From: Ruania alba
Lineage (GTDB): Bacteria; Actinomycetota; Actinomycetes; Actinomycetales; Beutenbergiaceae
Assembly (NCBI RefSeq): GCF_900105765.1
Contig: NZ_FNTX01000002.1
Coordinates: 1,612,001-1,676,000 of the forward strand
DNA length: 64,000 nucleotides
Direction: 5' to 3'
Program-made: the position numbers and the translations under genes
Shown: in pieces, positions 45,723-56,731 of the stretch
Position numbering within the stretch: position 1 is the first letter of the stretch
Layout: each line of letters starts with the position of its first letter
Notes under the pieces: model-generated
Seen by the model: only the letters and a program-made list of their open reading frames with translations
The model's database searches: none
Told to the model about the DNA's origin: nothing

Positions 45723-47333
45723 GTGAACATTGGTGGGCATTCGCGGGTCGTGCGTGTTCGCGCCGTCCCGCTGACGACGACAGACAGGGTGGCAGTGGCG
45801 GGATCCAGGACGAGCACGACGGCGGCCGGTCGCCCCGTGCCCCCACGCCGCCCGGGCGGCCGGGGCAGGTCGTCCGCGGCAGCGGGGGCGGCCGCACGTG
45901 AGGCCGCTCGCCGGCGGATGTACCGACGGCGACGCATGACCGTGCTCTCTGCGTTCCTGGTGCTTCTGCTCGGCGGGTATGCGGCGCTGGATGCCAACGA
46001 CGTCGTGCCAGGGGTGCTCACCCGTGACGCACCCTGGCCGGATCCGGAGCCGTTCCCACAGGTGGCGGCGGGTGCGCCTGCGGCCGCTCCGGACAGCGTA
46101 CCGGGCCCGAGCACGGATGCCCCGATCCCGAGCACCGAGGCGCTCGCGGACCTCAGCTCGACCCTGGTCTCGTCCGGTGACGTGGGGCCGGCGCCGGGGC
46201 TGCTGGTGACCGACGTGCTCACCGGGGAGGACCTGTACGGCGCCCGGGTGAGCGAGTCCTACGTGCCCGCCTCCAGCGTGAAGCTGCTCGCGGGTGTTGC
46301 GGCGCTGGCCAGTTACGGCGACCAGCACCGGTTCACCACGTCCGTCGTGGATGCCGGTGACGGGGTGGTGACACTGGTGGCCGGGGGAGACCTCACCCTC
46401 GCCGAGGGCGAAGGTGACCCCGACCAGGTGATCGGCCACGCCGGGCTCGCGGATCTGGCCGCCGAGGTGGCGGAGGAACTTGACGCGCAGGGCCGTAGCG
46501 AGGTGCAGGTGGCCCTGGACGACACGCTGTTCACCGGTCCTGCTCTGGCGCCGCGCTGGGGCGATGTGGACATCTCCGGGGGGTGGGCGATGCCAATGGC
46601 CCCGGTCGCCGTCGACGTGGGTAGGCGCGACGGGACCAACGTGCGATCGTCCGACGCGGCCATGGACGCGGCGGAGATGTTCGCCGACGCGCTCGCGGCC
46701 GCGGGTATCTCGGTGACCGGGGACGTCAGCCGGGCTGCGGCGCCGGAGGGGGCTGCCGCACTCGGTGCGGTGGAGTCGGCGCCGTTGCGCGACCTGGTGG
46801 CGTACACGCTGCAGCATTCCGAGAACATCCTCAGCGAGGTGCTGGGTCGGATGACAGCGGTGGCGACCGGGCACGAGGCAAGCTTCGACGGAGCGGGCGA
46901 GGCGGTGATCTCGGTCCTCGACGAGCTGGGGCTGGACCCCTCCGGCTCGTCGTTGGCGGACACGTCGGGGCTGAGTTCGGAGAGTGTCCTGACCCCACGG
47001 TTGCTCACCGATGCGGTCCGGTTGGCATCGGACGGCAGCCATCCCGAGCTGCGGTCCTTGGTGGACGCGCTCCCGGTGGGTGGGCTCGAAGGAACTCTGG
47101 CCAGCCGACTGACGGATACAGAAGCGACGGGCAGCGTGCGCGCCAAGACGGGGACGTTGCCGCAGGTGGTGGCACTGTCCGGGATCGTGACGACGGCGGA
47201 AGGGCGCCTCCTCGCATTCACGGTGCTGGCGAACGACTTCCCGCGCGGGACGGCCTACACGGCACGGATCGCGGTGGATGAGTGGATCTCCGGAGTGGCT
47301 GCGTGTGGGTGTTCTGACCCCGGTGGAGCGTGA
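45723..47333 (+). CDS. dacB: D-alanyl-D-alanine carboxypeptidase/endopeptidase (PBP4 family, S13)
   Basis: The 536-residue penicillin-binding protein trims peptidoglycan cross-links or stem peptides outside the membrane. After a basic, Ala/Arg-rich cytoplasmic N-terminus it has one signal anchor ([20 protein letters not shown]) near residues 70-90. The S13 motifs follow: SxxK in [11 protein letters not shown], SxN in [13 protein letters not shown], and KTG in [17 protein letters not shown]. The usual PBP4 inserted domain between SxxK and SxN is present. Translation begins at GTG 45723. Confidence 0.92.
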   Translation: MNIGGHSRVVRVRAVPLTTTDRVAVAGSRTSTTAAGRPVPPRRPGGRGRSSAAAGAAAREAARRRMYRRRRMTVLSAFLVLLLGGYAALDANDVVPGVLTRDAPWPDPEPFPQVAAGAPAAAPDSVPGPSTDAPIPSTEALADLSSTLVSSGDVGPAPGLLVTDVLTGEDLYGARVSESYVPASSVKLLAGVAALASYGDQHRFTTSVVDAGDGVVTLVAGGDLTLAEGEGDPDQVIGHAGLADLAAEVAEELDAQGRSEVQVALDDTLFTGPALAPRWGDVDISGGWAMPMAPVAVDVGRRDGTNVRSSDAAMDAAEMFADALAAAGISVTGDVSRAAAPEGAAALGAVESAPLRDLVAYTLQHSENILSEVLGRMTAVATGHEASFDGAGEAVISVLDELGLDPSGSSLADTSGLSSESVLTPRLLTDAVRLASDGSHPELRSLVDALPVGGLEGTLASRLTDTEATGSVRAKTGTLPQVVALSGIVTTAEGRLLAFTVLANDFPRGTAYTARIAVDEWISGVAACGCSDPGGA

Positions 47334-47383
47334 TCGGAACGCTCAGCGGACGCCTGGCTGTTCCGGGGCGCTGGCCGGTCAGG

Positions 47384-47896
47384 TCAGCGATGGAAGGTGA
47401 ACCGGGTGCAGTCTGTGGGGAAGGAGAACCAGGCCAGCACCCGGGACGGTGTGATGACACGGAGTCCGCCGCCCTGCTCGCCTGCCCATGAGTCGGGCCC
47501 CGGGTCGTAGCCGTCGTCGTGATACTTGCTGAAGGCCGCGGACAGCCGCGCCCCGAAGTCATCCGGCTGTGCGGATGTGGCGGTCGAGGCGCCTTCGACG
47601 ATGATGGCTTCCGCGCCTGATTCCAGGTGGAGGGAGACGGCCGGATTGCTCTCGAGGTTCCGGACGTGCCGGGTGGTCGGGGCGCCGTCGTACCAGAACC
47701 GGCCGTCGAGCCACACGCCCCAGCGGGGCACCGAGTGCGGTGTGCCGTCCGGCCGGACGGTGCTGAGCCAGTAGTGCTTGGCCGCGGTGAGCTGCTTCTC
47801 CACGTCGGCCCAGTCGAGCAGCCCGTCGCGGCTCGATGGAATGCCGTACCCGTCCGGCATGGTGGGACGTTCTGCAGTGGGGCCTTGTATGGACAT
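47384..47896 (-). CDS. Pyridoxamine 5'-phosphate oxidase-like flavin/F420-binding protein
   Basis: The 170-residue protein has the split-barrel pattern of PPOx-fold proteins: AKHYWLSTVRPDGTPHSVPR near residue 40, WGVWLDGRFWYDGA, then TRHVRNLESNPAVSLHLESG and a closing strand GLRVITPSRVLAWFSFP. In actinobacteria this group includes F420- and FMN-dependent reductases and heme-utilisation-like proteins; sequence reading alone does not decide the cofactor. It converges on dacB and diverges from the DUF222-HNH gene across a 361-base gap. Confidence 0.82.
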   Translation of the reverse strand: MSIQGPTAERPTMPDGYGIPSSRDGLLDWADVEKQLTAAKHYWLSTVRPDGTPHSVPRWGVWLDGRFWYDGAPTTRHVRNLESNPAVSLHLESGAEAIIVEGASTATSAQPDDFGARLSAAFSKYHDDGYDPGPDSWAGEQGGGLRVITPSRVLAWFSFPTDCTRFTFHR

Positions 47897-48257
47897 GGGG
47901 CGAGGCTACGCCCGGGGATGAGGTCACGTGATGGGTGCGCAGTCGATTTGGTGCGGGCCGACGGACGGGAGGCGTGTGCTGGTGATGGGGTCGTATCAAT
48001 GTGGGTTGAGGCGATCGGCCGATGTCAGTGGTGCCTAAAGAATGTGGAAGGACGTTGACAACCACGGGCTCCATGTTCTCGTCACGGGTCGCGAACTGGT
48101 CGGCGATGCCTGTGTGGATGGGTATTTCTGAGTCACTGGACGAGGACGTCCGTGTCGACTTTGTGGGGCGCCGACACTGTGCCTCAGTGGCGCGGACTTT
48201 TCCACAGGTGCCGATGCTGTCCAGCGCAATGTCAGTGCCCTCTGGGAGAATAAAGCC
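47897..48257. other. Intergenic region between PPOx-like and DUF222-HNH genes
   Basis: These 361 bases have no supported gene. The stretch 48090-48250 is less GC-rich than its surroundings and probably carries the promoter of the HNH gene. I found no convincing -35/-10 pair or repeat. Confidence 0.5.
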
Positions 48258-49949
48258 ATGACCTCGACAGCCACTGGTACCGCGTTCTCGGCCCCGGCCG
48301 GGAATGCGGTGTTGGCTGCCCTGCGGGAGAACCGGACCGCAGCCCGGGCAGTGGATATCGAGTGCGCCGAGCTGGTGGTGGCGTGGGTGGGTGAGCGGGC
48401 GATCGACACGGCCACCCTGGGCGCCTTGAGGGGTGGGCCGGTGTTCGACCCTGATGAACACGCGGGCATGCCGGTTCCGGACGAGCACGCGGGCCTGCCG
48501 GGGACGGAGCAGCCGATGCGGTTGGCTGGGGATGGTGCCCCATTGGTCTCGGACCTGGAGTTCACCCGGTTGGCGACCGCGTTGGGGCAGTCGAACGAAG
48601 CAGCCCTGGCCTATGTGGGTGTGGTGGTCGAGCTCGCCTACCGGCTACCCCAGTTATGGTCCCGGGTGAGGGCCGGGCAGGTCAGCATCTACCGGGCCCG
48701 GGCAGTGACCCGAATGAGCAAGAGACTCCCGTTCGCCGGTGCAGCCTGGGTGGATGCGCAGGTGGCCTGGACGATCGGGTCCTGCACGGTGGCGCAGATT
48801 GAGCGGACCGTGAGTGCGGCGATGGCCACGTTTGATCCCGAACAGGCCGCCAAGGACGAACAGGCAGCGTTGGAGGGGCGCCACTTCGATATCCGTCTCG
48901 ATGAGGCAGCCACCACCGCGGCACCGGGACCAGGAGCAGGATTGGGTGTGGGGTCGGTGGTGCGGGTCGAGGGCGGCCTCGACCTTGCTGACGCGTTGGA
49001 TCTTGAGGCTGCGGTGTCCGACCAGGCCCGGGTGCTGGCCGGGTTCCTGCCCGGCACCAGCGAGGACGTGCGCCGCTCCATCGCCGTCGGTGACCTCGCC
49101 CGCGGACACACCACACTCCCGATCCCCACCACCCCCGGCAGCGGTGAGGGCGGCAGTGAAGGAGTTTCCGGCGGTGGCGCAGCACCGACCACCACGACCG
49201 GGACCAGTGTCGTGGGGGCGCCAGGTGCTACTGGTGGGATGGGTCGGACTGTGATGCTCTACCTGCACCTGCCCGCTGACGCCCTCAACGACCACGCCGA
49301 AGCCGGCACCGGTGAGAGCTCCGGTACCGGTGAGGGTGCGGGTAACTCTGGTGAAACGGGCCCTGTGTTCGGATCCGGGGTCGTGGGCCGGTGCGAAAAC
49401 ACCAAATCACCGGTCTCGAAAGAGCAGATTCGTCAATGGTGTGCCACCGCCGGCCGAATACTGGTCCGTCCCGTGATCGATCTGGCCGGGCACACCGATG
49501 CCACCACGTATGAGGCCAGTCCAAAACTGCGTGAACAGATCATTCTTCGTGACGGGCGGTGCCGGTTTCCCTATTGCAATCGCTCCGCGCGTTCTGCCGA
49601 TCTGGATCATAGTGTTCCCTTCGACCGCGGCGGCCGGACCAGTTCGGTGAATATGGCCGCCTTGTGTCGACGTCATCACCGGGCGAAAACTCATGCCGGG
49701 TGGTCGTATTCGATGATCACCCCCGGCGTGTATTACTGGGCTGCACCCGATGGTGCGCATTACCTGGTCACGCCCACCGGCACGTATCCCATCCCCACCG
49801 CCGGCACCAGTATGGGGGCGCGAAACGGACGGGGCAGCCCTCGTGGCGGCAGTCCGCCCGAGAGCAGACACGACCAGCCACACAGCAAGGACGTCGCGGG
49901 CCCGCCGCGCCCAGACCTGCCCGGCCACACCGACCCACCACCGGTCTGA
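48258..49949 (+). CDS. DUF222 / HNH endonuclease-domain protein (13E12-like family)
   Basis: The 563-residue protein has an N-terminal DUF222 domain (AVLAALRENRTAARAVDIEC, then LGQSNEAALAYVGVVVELAY) and a Gly/Ser/Thr-rich central linker (~290-380). A C-terminal HNH nuclease motif reads LRDGRCRFPYCNRSARSADL, DHSVPFDRGGRTSSVNMAAL, CRRHHRAKTH, with the paired cysteines and His-Asn-His arrangement of zinc-stabilised HNH domains. Such genes are abundant, often multi-copy and poorly understood in actinobacteria. The 49400-49700 section has AT-richer codons than its neighbours, suggesting separate ancestry. Confidence 0.9.
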   Translation: MTSTATGTAFSAPAGNAVLAALRENRTAARAVDIECAELVVAWVGERAIDTATLGALRGGPVFDPDEHAGMPVPDEHAGLPGTEQPMRLAGDGAPLVSDLEFTRLATALGQSNEAALAYVGVVVELAYRLPQLWSRVRAGQVSIYRARAVTRMSKRLPFAGAAWVDAQVAWTIGSCTVAQIERTVSAAMATFDPEQAAKDEQAALEGRHFDIRLDEAATTAAPGPGAGLGVGSVVRVEGGLDLADALDLEAAVSDQARVLAGFLPGTSEDVRRSIAVGDLARGHTTLPIPTTPGSGEGGSEGVSGGGAAPTTTTGTSVVGAPGATGGMGRTVMLYLHLPADALNDHAEAGTGESSGTGEGAGNSGETGPVFGSGVVGRCENTKSPVSKEQIRQWCATAGRILVRPVIDLAGHTDATTYEASPKLREQIILRDGRCRFPYCNRSARSADLDHSVPFDRGGRTSSVNMAALCRRHHRAKTHAGWSYSMITPGVYYWAAPDGAHYLVTPTGTYPIPTAGTSMGARNGRGSPRGGSPPESRHDQPHSKDVAGPPRPDLPGHTDPPPV

Positions 49950-50266
49950 CCACCCCGCCCCGAACCCCGCCGACACCACCGGTCGACGGGGCCACCGGCA
50001 TGTCCGCGGTGACCCACCGGCTCGATCAGAACCGCACGGCGAGGAGGGGCGGGGTGCTGAGCACCTGAGTCGGCTCACGTGGTGACGCGGGTGGATCTGC
50101 CCACTCAGCCGCCTGTGGCGCTGGGCGAAGAGTGACCTTCTCGTCTCGCTGGGCAGGCGGGGCCGTGCGCTGTGCTCCCTGACCTGTGACCTGCAACGGC
50201 CCTCCAGGCGTGAGCACCCCACCTGTTCCTGACCTGCGCCGCGACCGCGCCCCGTAGGGTGGGCCC
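49950..50266. other. Intergenic region before the zinc-metalloprotease gene
   Basis: These 317 GC-rich bases between co-directional genes encode no supported protein; the open frames here lack good starts and family-like text. The tail resembles decayed coding sequence of the HNH gene's Pro/Thr-rich end, but I cannot prove this. Confidence 0.4.
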
Positions 50267-51373
50267 ATGGGTGCGAACGTCAGCGACAGAGCCATCGACT
50301 GGCCACTCGCCACGAGTCGCGCCGCGGCCCTGACCCGGCCGGGACCGCGGGTGCCCCCGGCTGAACTCGCCGAGTTCGTGGCCGAGTTGCGTACCTCCGC
50401 CCGTGAGGCACCCGCACACGTCGGCGCCGTCACCGGGCTCCTCGAGCCCGCGCTGCAGGCGGGTTCCGGCCCGGTCTACGTAATCGATCGGCCCCGTTGG
50501 ACCGAGGCGAACATCGAGATGCTTCGGGGCACCATCGGCGATGTCCTTCCTGCCCCCTCCCAACCCTGGGGCGCACGATTCGCCGGTGAAGAGCTGGGCG
50601 TCCTCCTCTCCCTGCTCGCCTCCCGCGTCCTCGGTCAGTACGACCCCTTCACCCGTCGCACCGATGGTGCTGACGGCACAGCCCCGGGTGCTGACGGCGC
50701 AGCCCCGCTCTCAGCGCAGCCGGGGCGTCTCGTGCTGGTCGCTCCGAACATCTGGCGCATCCACGACGATCTCGGCGTGCGGCGCCGCGACTTCGGGATG
50801 TGGGTGTGCCTGCACGAACAGACGCATGCCCTCCAGTTCGCCGCCGCGCCCTGGCTCAGCGACCACCTGCGGGAACGGATGCGGTCACTGATGTCCGCCG
50901 TCACGGACACCGACTCCGGAGCGCAACGCCTGCAGGACCTCCTGCGCGCCCTCCCCAAAGTGCTCACCGGCGAACGCCACGACGCCCCGGCCGGGGGGCT
51001 CGTGGACGCTGTGCTCAGCGATTCCGAGCGCGCCGCGATGGCGGAGATGGCGGCCGTGATGTCTCTGCTGGAAGGGCACGCGGACGTGGTGATGGACGCC
51101 GTCGGACCGCGTGTGGTGCCCACAGTGAAGAAGATCCGCAAGGCATTCGAGAAGCGCCGCGCCGGCACCGGACCGATCGACCTGCTGCTCCGGCGCATCC
51201 TCGGACTCGATGCCAAGCTCGCCCAGTACCGCAACGGTGCTGCCTTCGTGCGTGGAGTTGTCGACCAGGTCGGTCATGAGGGTTTCAACGCCGTCTGGTC
51301 CGGTCCGCACGCTCTGCCGAGCGCCGACGAGATCGCGGACCCCGCGGCCTGGGTGCGGCGTCTGCACAGCTGA
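50267..51373 (+). CDS. Zinc-dependent metalloprotease (F420-biosynthesis-associated family)
   Basis: The 368-residue protein belongs to the actinobacterial zincin-like family often annotated as coenzyme F420 biosynthesis-associated. It has [18 protein letters not shown], the metal site [17 protein letters not shown] (HExxH), and a downstream [15 protein letters not shown] segment supplying the third ligand. C-terminal helices include [20 protein letters not shown] and [20 protein letters not shown]. Its actual substrate is unknown. The stop overlaps the tilS start by one base, an arrangement common in actinobacteria. Confidence 0.9.
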   Translation: MGANVSDRAIDWPLATSRAAALTRPGPRVPPAELAEFVAELRTSAREAPAHVGAVTGLLEPALQAGSGPVYVIDRPRWTEANIEMLRGTIGDVLPAPSQPWGARFAGEELGVLLSLLASRVLGQYDPFTRRTDGADGTAPGADGAAPLSAQPGRLVLVAPNIWRIHDDLGVRRRDFGMWVCLHEQTHALQFAAAPWLSDHLRERMRSLMSAVTDTDSGAQRLQDLLRALPKVLTGERHDAPAGGLVDAVLSDSERAAMAEMAAVMSLLEGHADVVMDAVGPRVVPTVKKIRKAFEKRRAGTGPIDLLLRRILGLDAKLAQYRNGAAFVRGVVDQVGHEGFNAVWSGPHALPSADEIADPAAWVRRLHS

Positions 51374-52428
51374 TGCCCGGTCCACAGCCTCCGGTCGCAC
51401 GAGTGCGGCACACGGTGCGCACCTTCCTCGACGAGCGCCTCGCCACCGGCCGCCTGCGACCTGGCGACCTGCTCCTGGTGGCCTGCTCCGGCGGCCCCGA
51501 CTCCCTCGCACTGGCAGCCGCGACAGCTTTCGTCGCGCCTCGTCTCGGCCTGCGAGCCGGCGCCGTCGTGGTCGATCACGGACTCCAGGGAGGCAGCGCC
51601 ACGATCGCCGATACTGCTCGTGCCGCCTGCGCCGACCTCGACCTCGAACCCGCCACCGTGGTGCGGGTGCAGATGCCCCCCGACAATCCGGACGGCCCGG
51701 AAGGTGGTGCACGAGCGGTGCGCTACAACGCGCTCACCGAGGAGGTCGCCCGCACCGGCGCGGCCGCCGTGCTGCTCGGACACACCCGGGATGATCAGGC
51801 CGAGACGGTCCTGCTCGCCCTCGCCCGCGGTTCGGGGACCCGATCACTGGCCGGAATGGCCGCCGTCCGGGAGCCGTTCTGGCGCCCCCTGCTGAGTGCG
51901 ACCCGGGCGGACACGCACGCCGTGTGCGAGGCGCTCGGTCTGCCGGTCTGGCACGACCCGAGCAACGCCGTCGATGGCCCCTGGCGCACCGCTGACGGCG
52001 AACCGTTGCGACGGAGCGCGATCCGGCATGTGGTCCTGCCCACACTCACCGAAGCGCTCGGCCCCGGCGTACCCGAGTCGCTCGCACGCACCGCCGAGCT
52101 CGCACGGGCCGATGCCGTTCTCCTCGACGAGCTCACCGACCAGGCCTGGGAGCGACTCGCGTGCAGTGAGCCGAACGGCACCGTCACCGCCCCCGTCGGT
52201 GAGCTGGCCGAGGTCCCGACGGCGGTCCGCCGCCGCCTCCTGCGACGTCTCGCCCTGGCCGCGGGGTGCCCGGGTGGTGCCCTCTCGCACGCACACACCG
52301 AGCGGATGGATGCGCTCGTGATCGCCTGGACCGGACAAGGGCCCGTGCATCTCCCAGGCGGCATCGACGCCGTGCGGACCTGTGGCAGGCTTGTGCTGCG
52401 CGTAGGTCCGGCCCGCCCGGCTCGCTGA
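51373..52428 (+). CDS. tilS: tRNA(Ile)-lysidine synthase
   Basis: TilS modifies C34 of the CAU-anticodon tRNA-Ile to lysidine with lysine and ATP, so that AUA is read as isoleucine. The 351-residue protein has the PP-loop [17 protein letters not shown] near residue 35, [11 protein letters not shown], and the family text [20 protein letters not shown] with RPLL following. The C-terminal domain is short, as in actinobacterial TilS. It is coupled to the metalloprotease gene upstream and precedes hpt by 37 bases. Confidence 0.94.
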   Translation: MPGPQPPVARVRHTVRTFLDERLATGRLRPGDLLLVACSGGPDSLALAAATAFVAPRLGLRAGAVVVDHGLQGGSATIADTARAACADLDLEPATVVRVQMPPDNPDGPEGGARAVRYNALTEEVARTGAAAVLLGHTRDDQAETVLLALARGSGTRSLAGMAAVREPFWRPLLSATRADTHAVCEALGLPVWHDPSNAVDGPWRTADGEPLRRSAIRHVVLPTLTEALGPGVPESLARTAELARADAVLLDELTDQAWERLACSEPNGTVTAPVGELAEVPTAVRRRLLRRLALAAGCPGGALSHAHTERMDALVIAWTGQGPVHLPGGIDAVRTCGRLVLRVGPARPAR

Positions 52429-52465
52429 CCTCGAGGCACGCGCCGTTGAGTATGAGGAGAGTGGT

Positions 52466-53020
52466 GTGGACGCGACCGATATGGGCACCGACCTCAAAGA
52501 GGTCCTGCTGACCGAGGAACAGATCGGCACGACCCTGGACGAGCTGGCCGCCCACATCGACGCGGACTACGCAGGCAAGGACGTTTTGCTCGTGGGTGTC
52601 CTCAAGGGCGCGGTGATGGTGATGGCCGACCTTTCCCGGCGGCTGCACACCCCACTCACGATGGACTGGATGGCCGTGTCGTCCTATGGGTCGGGCACCA
52701 AATCCTCCGGTGTGGTGCGCATCCTCAAGGACCTGGACACCGACATTGACGGCAGGCATGTGCTGATCGCCGAGGACATCATCGACTCCGGCCTCACGCT
52801 CTCGTGGCTGCTGGCGAACCTGCGCAGCCGCAACCCCGCCTCCGTCGAGGTCGCCACTCTGCTGCGTAAGCCTGACGCCGCGAAGGTGGACGTGGACGTC
52901 CGGTACGTCGGCTTTGACGTGCCGAGCGAGTTCGTCGTCGGCTACGGGCTGGACTACGACGGCCGGTACCGGAATCTCCCGTTCGTGGGAACGCTTGCCG
53001 AGCACGTCTATCAACGGTGA
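52466..53020 (+). CDS. hpt: Hypoxanthine phosphoribosyltransferase
   Basis: The 184-residue salvage enzyme makes IMP/GMP from hypoxanthine or guanine and PRPP. It has [20 protein letters not shown] and the PRPP-binding motif [19 protein letters not shown]. The C-terminal [20 protein letters not shown] with [13 protein letters not shown] is a close match to the standard purine PRTase ending. Start GTG 52466. The gene order tilS-hpt-ftsH is strongly conserved in actinobacteria. Confidence 0.95.
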   Translation: MDATDMGTDLKEVLLTEEQIGTTLDELAAHIDADYAGKDVLLVGVLKGAVMVMADLSRRLHTPLTMDWMAVSSYGSGTKSSGVVRILKDLDTDIDGRHVLIAEDIIDSGLTLSWLLANLRSRNPASVEVATLLRKPDAAKVDVDVRYVGFDVPSEFVVGYGLDYDGRYRNLPFVGTLAEHVYQR

Positions 53021-53056
53021 ACACGGCCGACCGCGTTCTGATAGTTGGCCAACGAT

Positions 53057-53108
53057 CTCGTGCACGCACAAGTTCCGTCGTACTGCCATAGGCGAACACG
53101 TGCACGAG
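53057..53108. promoter_or_regulatory. Inverted repeat upstream of ftsH
   Basis: CTCGTGCACG (53057-53066) and CGTGCACGAG (53099-53108) are 10-base arms separated by 32 bases in the hpt-ftsH gap. Each contains the palindrome CGTGCACG. It may be a paired regulatory site; a promoter was not confirmed. Confidence 0.35.
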
Positions 53109-53183
53109 CTGCCAGATCTGTCGTATAGCGTCACCCGGTAGAACTGCTAGCAGGAGGGACCGGGGCGCGACCCCATAGGTGCG

Positions 53184-55259
53184 ATGAACGTCAAGAAGCT
53201 GCTGCGTGGCCCACTGATCTGGATCCTGATCCCGATCATCGTGATCATCGTGAGTTTTCAGCTCATGAGTGGTGGCGGCGTGCGCCAGATCGACACCTCC
53301 GTGGGGCTGGAGCTGCTCGACGGAGACACGGTCGAACAGGTCGAGATCACCGACGGTGAGCAGAGAGTCAACCTCACGTTGAGCGAGCCCTACGTCGAGG
53401 GTGAGACCGACTACGGCACCGACGTGGAGTTCTACTACGTCACCCCCCAGGCCGACACGGTGGCCGAAGCCGTCGCGGCGAACGACCCCACCGGTGGGTA
53501 CAACTCCGTCGTGCCGCAGACGCCCTGGTGGTCCAGCCTCCTGATGACGCTGCTGACGATCATCCTGCTGGTGGGTGTGTTCTGGTTCATCCTCTCGCGC
53601 ATGCAGGGCGGGAACTCCCGCATGATGAACTTCGGCAAGTCCAAGGCCAAGCAGGTCACCAAGGAGACGCCGACGGTCTCCTTCACCGACGTCGCCGGTG
53701 TGGACGAGGCTGTCGAGGAACTGCACGAGATCAAGGACTTCCTCGCCGATCCCACGAGGTTCCAGGCGGTGGGCGCGAAGATCCCCAAGGGTGTGTTGCT
53801 CTATGGCCCACCCGGAACGGGTAAGACTCTGCTGGCCCGATCCGTGGCCGGCGAAGCGGGGGTGCCGTTCTACTCCATCTCCGGTTCGGACTTCGTGGAG
53901 ATGTTCGTCGGTGTCGGTGCCTCTCGTGTGCGTGACCTCTTCGAGCAGGCCAAGGCCAACGCTCCGGCGATCATCTTCGTGGACGAGATCGACGCCGTCG
54001 GGCGTCAGCGTGGTGCCGGCCTCGGTGGTGGGCACGACGAGCGCGAGCAGACCCTGAACCAGCTCCTGGTGGAGATGGACGGGTTCGACGTCAATTCCAA
54101 CGTCATCCTGATCGCCGCGAGTAACCGGCCGGACATCCTCGACCCGGCGCTGTTGCGTCCGGGCCGGTTCGACCGGCAGATCGCGGTCGAGTCGCCGGAC
54201 CTGAAGGGCCGCGAGGCGATCCTCGCCGTGCACTCCCAGGGCAAGCCGATGGCGCCAGGGGTGGACCTGCACGCCATCGCCAAGCGCACCCCCGGATTCA
54301 CCGGTGCCGATCTCGCGAACGCCCTCAACGAGGCTGCGCTGCTCACCGCCCGCACGAACGGGACGATGATCGGCGACGCCGAGCTCGACGAAGCGATCGA
54401 CCGAGTGATCGCCGGCCCGCAGAAGAAGACCCGGGTGATGAACGAGAAGGAGCGCAAGGTCACGGCGTACCACGAGGGTGGCCACGCCCTGGTGGCTGCC
54501 GCGTTGCGCTATACCGACCCCGTCACCAAGGTCACGATCCTGCCGCGCGGTCGCGCCCTCGGGTACACGATGGTGATGCCCAGCGAGGACAAGTACTCCA
54601 CCACGCGCAACGAGCTTCTCGACCAGCTCGCCTACGCGATGGGCGGCCGAGTGGCCGAGGAGATCATCTTCCACGACCCCACCACCGGCGCCTCGAACGA
54701 CATCGAGAAGGCCACGGCCACGGCCCGCAAGATGGTCAAGGAGTACGGGATGAGCGAGCGGGTCGGAGCGATCCGGCTCGGCACCGCAGACTCCGAGGTG
54801 TTCCTCGGTCGCGACATGGGTCACCAGCGGGAGTACTCCGAGGACGTCGCCGGTCTGGTCGACGACGAGGTGCGCCGCCTCATCGAGAGTGCCCACGACG
54901 AAGCATGGACGGTACTCACCGAGTACCGGCACGTGCTGGACGCACTCGCGCTCGCGCTGCTCGAGCGGGAGACGCTGAACCAGGCCGAGCTGGCTGAAGT
55001 GTTCACCCCGGTGGTCAAGCGGGACCCGCGCCCCGTGTGGCTCTCCAGCCAGGAACGCACCGTCAGCCACATCCCACCGGTGCAGACCCCGGTGGAGATC
55101 GCTCAGGGTCAGGAGCCGATGCCACCCCAGGACGAGGTGGCCGCCGCAGGGGAGGACGGTCTGCCCGGCCAGGTGCCGGCACCGAACCCGACCCCGCCCG
55201 AGCCCTCGACGGATACCCCGGAACCGCCGTCGTCGGAGGACTCGGAGAACCGGGCGTGA
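53184..55259 (+). CDS. ftsH: ATP-dependent membrane zinc metalloprotease FtsH
   Basis: The 691-residue protein extracts and degrades membrane and some soluble proteins. It has an N-terminal helix ([18 protein letters not shown]), an external domain, a second helix ([20 protein letters not shown]) near 115-135, then AAA+ motifs [13 protein letters not shown] and [15 protein letters not shown], an SRH with [19 protein letters not shown], and the zinc site [14 protein letters not shown] near residue 430. The C-terminal tail is Pro/Glu-rich and acidic. The start codon follows the leader ACCCCATAGGTGCG; a ribosome site AGGAGGGACC lies 24 bases upstream, so spacing is unusually long. It overlaps folE by four bases. 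Confidence 0.95.
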   Translation: MNVKKLLRGPLIWILIPIIVIIVSFQLMSGGGVRQIDTSVGLELLDGDTVEQVEITDGEQRVNLTLSEPYVEGETDYGTDVEFYYVTPQADTVAEAVAANDPTGGYNSVVPQTPWWSSLLMTLLTIILLVGVFWFILSRMQGGNSRMMNFGKSKAKQVTKETPTVSFTDVAGVDEAVEELHEIKDFLADPTRFQAVGAKIPKGVLLYGPPGTGKTLLARSVAGEAGVPFYSISGSDFVEMFVGVGASRVRDLFEQAKANAPAIIFVDEIDAVGRQRGAGLGGGHDEREQTLNQLLVEMDGFDVNSNVILIAASNRPDILDPALLRPGRFDRQIAVESPDLKGREAILAVHSQGKPMAPGVDLHAIAKRTPGFTGADLANALNEAALLTARTNGTMIGDAELDEAIDRVIAGPQKKTRVMNEKERKVTAYHEGGHALVAAALRYTDPVTKVTILPRGRALGYTMVMPSEDKYSTTRNELLDQLAYAMGGRVAEEIIFHDPTTGASNDIEKATATARKMVKEYGMSERVGAIRLGTADSEVFLGRDMGHQREYSEDVAGLVDDEVRRLIESAHDEAWTVLTEYRHVLDALALALLERETLNQAELAEVFTPVVKRDPRPVWLSSQERTVSHIPPVQTPVEIAQGQEPMPPQDEVAAAGEDGLPGQVPAPNPTPPEPSTDTPEPPSSEDSENRA

Positions 55260-55843
55260 GTGACGCCGGCACCATCGGCAGCTACGATGCCGCTGCGGTC
55301 GAGCGCGCGGTGCGCGACCTCCTGGTCGCCGTCGGGGAGGACCCCGAGCGGGAGGGGCTGCGGGACACCCCTGGTCGACTGGCGAAGGCGTATGCCGAGA
55401 TCTTCGTGGGGCTGCGGCAGCGCCCTGAGGACGTGGTGCAGACCTTCTTCGACATCGATCACGAGGAGATGGTCCTCGTGCGCGACATCGAGGTGTACTC
55501 CACCTGTGAGCACCACCTGCTGCCCTTCCACGGCGTGGCGCACGTGGGCTACATCCCGTCCGAGTCCGGCACCGTGACCGGCCTGAGCAAGCTCGCCCGG
55601 CTGGTGGACGTCTTCGCCAAGCGGCCCCAGGTGCAGGAGCGGCTCACCACCCAGGTCGCGGACGCCCTGGTGGAGCTGCTCGACGCACGCGGGGTGATCG
55701 TGGTGATCGAGTGCGAGCACTTGTGCATGTCGATGCGCGGGGTCCGCAAGCCGGGCTCACGCACGGTGACCTCCGCCGTGCGTGGACTGATGCGCAACAC
55801 CGCCACCCGCGCCGAGGCGATGAGTCTCATCGCGCGCGGTTGA
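55256..55843 (+). CDS. folE: GTP cyclohydrolase I
   Basis: The enzyme converts GTP to 7,8-dihydroneopterin triphosphate, opening tetrahydrofolate synthesis. The 195-residue protein starts at GTG 55256, overlapping the ftsH stop (GTGA). It contains [16 protein letters not shown], the zinc/active-site segment [40 protein letters not shown], and [17 protein letters not shown]. The cysteine and histidine ligands are all present. It leads the folE-folP-folBK set. Confidence 0.96.
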   Translation: MSDAGTIGSYDAAAVERAVRDLLVAVGEDPEREGLRDTPGRLAKAYAEIFVGLRQRPEDVVQTFFDIDHEEMVLVRDIEVYSTCEHHLLPFHGVAHVGYIPSESGTVTGLSKLARLVDVFAKRPQVQERLTTQVADALVELLDARGVIVVIECEHLCMSMRGVRKPGSRTVTSAVRGLMRNTATRAEAMSLIARG

Positions 55844-55881
55844 GCAGTGAGCACGGCCGACGGCGTGGGTAGGGTGAGCGG

Positions 55882-56706
55882 GTGACCTCGCGCACGCACG
55901 TCATCGGTGTGGTCAACGTGACCCCTGACTCCTTCAGCGACGGCGGGCAGTGGTTCCGGACCGACGTCGCCGTCGCGCACGGACGCCACCTGCTGGCGCA
56001 GGGAGCGGACATGGTGGACATCGGTGGTGAGTCCACGCGTCCAGGCGCCACGCGGGTCCCGGTCGAGGAGGAGTTGGCGCGGGTGATCCCCGTGGTGCAA
56101 GCACTGGCTGCGACCGGTGCCGCGATGAGTGTGGACACGATGCGCGCCGAGGTCGCCGAGCAGGCCGTCGCCGCCGGCGCGCACATGATCAACGACGTCT
56201 CGGGCGGACGCGCCGATCCGGAGATGGCCGCAGTGGTGGCACGGACCGGCTGCCGGTACGTGCTGTCCCACTGGCGCGGGCACTCGGACGTGATGAATGA
56301 CCTGGCTGACTACACCGACGTCACCGCCGAGGTGTGCTCCGAGCTCGGAGCACAGGTGGACCAGGTCAAGGCACGGGGAGTGCGCTCCGACCAGCTCGTG
56401 CTCGACCCTGGCCTCGGGTTCGCCAAGGAAGGCGTGCACAACTGGGAGTTGCTCGCGGGCCTGGACCAGATCATGAGCCTCGGGTACCCGGTGCTCGTGG
56501 GGGCCTCACGCAAGCGCTTTCTCGGGGAGTTGCTGGCTGCTGACGGCGCTGAGTCGATGCCGGCGTTCCGGGACCGGGCCACGGCTGCTGTCACCGCGCT
56601 CGCGGCTGTGCGGGGGGTATGGGGCGTGCGTGTGCACGACGTTGCTGCATCCGTGGACGCCGTTCGGGTGGCTCAGGCGTGGCGAGAGGCCGAGAATGGC
56701 CGGTGA
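55882..56706 (+). CDS. folP: Dihydropteroate synthase
   Basis: The enzyme condenses 6-hydroxymethyl-dihydropterin pyrophosphate with p-aminobenzoate and is the target of sulfonamides. The 274-residue protein begins at GTG 55882 with IGVVNVTPDSFSDGGQW, then VDIGGESTRPGATRVP, INDVSGGRADPEMA, LDPGLGFAKEGVHNWELL and VGASRKRFLGELLA. All TIM-barrel substrate motifs are intact. It lies 38 bases after folE and overlaps or abuts the folB-folK gene. Confidence 0.96.
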   Translation: MTSRTHVIGVVNVTPDSFSDGGQWFRTDVAVAHGRHLLAQGADMVDIGGESTRPGATRVPVEEELARVIPVVQALAATGAAMSVDTMRAEVAEQAVAAGAHMINDVSGGRADPEMAAVVARTGCRYVLSHWRGHSDVMNDLADYTDVTAEVCSELGAQVDQVKARGVRSDQLVLDPGLGFAKEGVHNWELLAGLDQIMSLGYPVLVGASRKRFLGELLAADGAESMPAFRDRATAAVTALAAVRGVWGVRVHDVAASVDAVRVAQAWREAENGR

Positions 56707-56731
56707 CATGGTGGGCGTTGAAAGGGCAGGG

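Noticed and set aside
45661-45897. N-terminal extension of ppa
   Set aside because: It is low-complexity and overlaps the divergent dacB gene; family members begin at [12 protein letters not shown].
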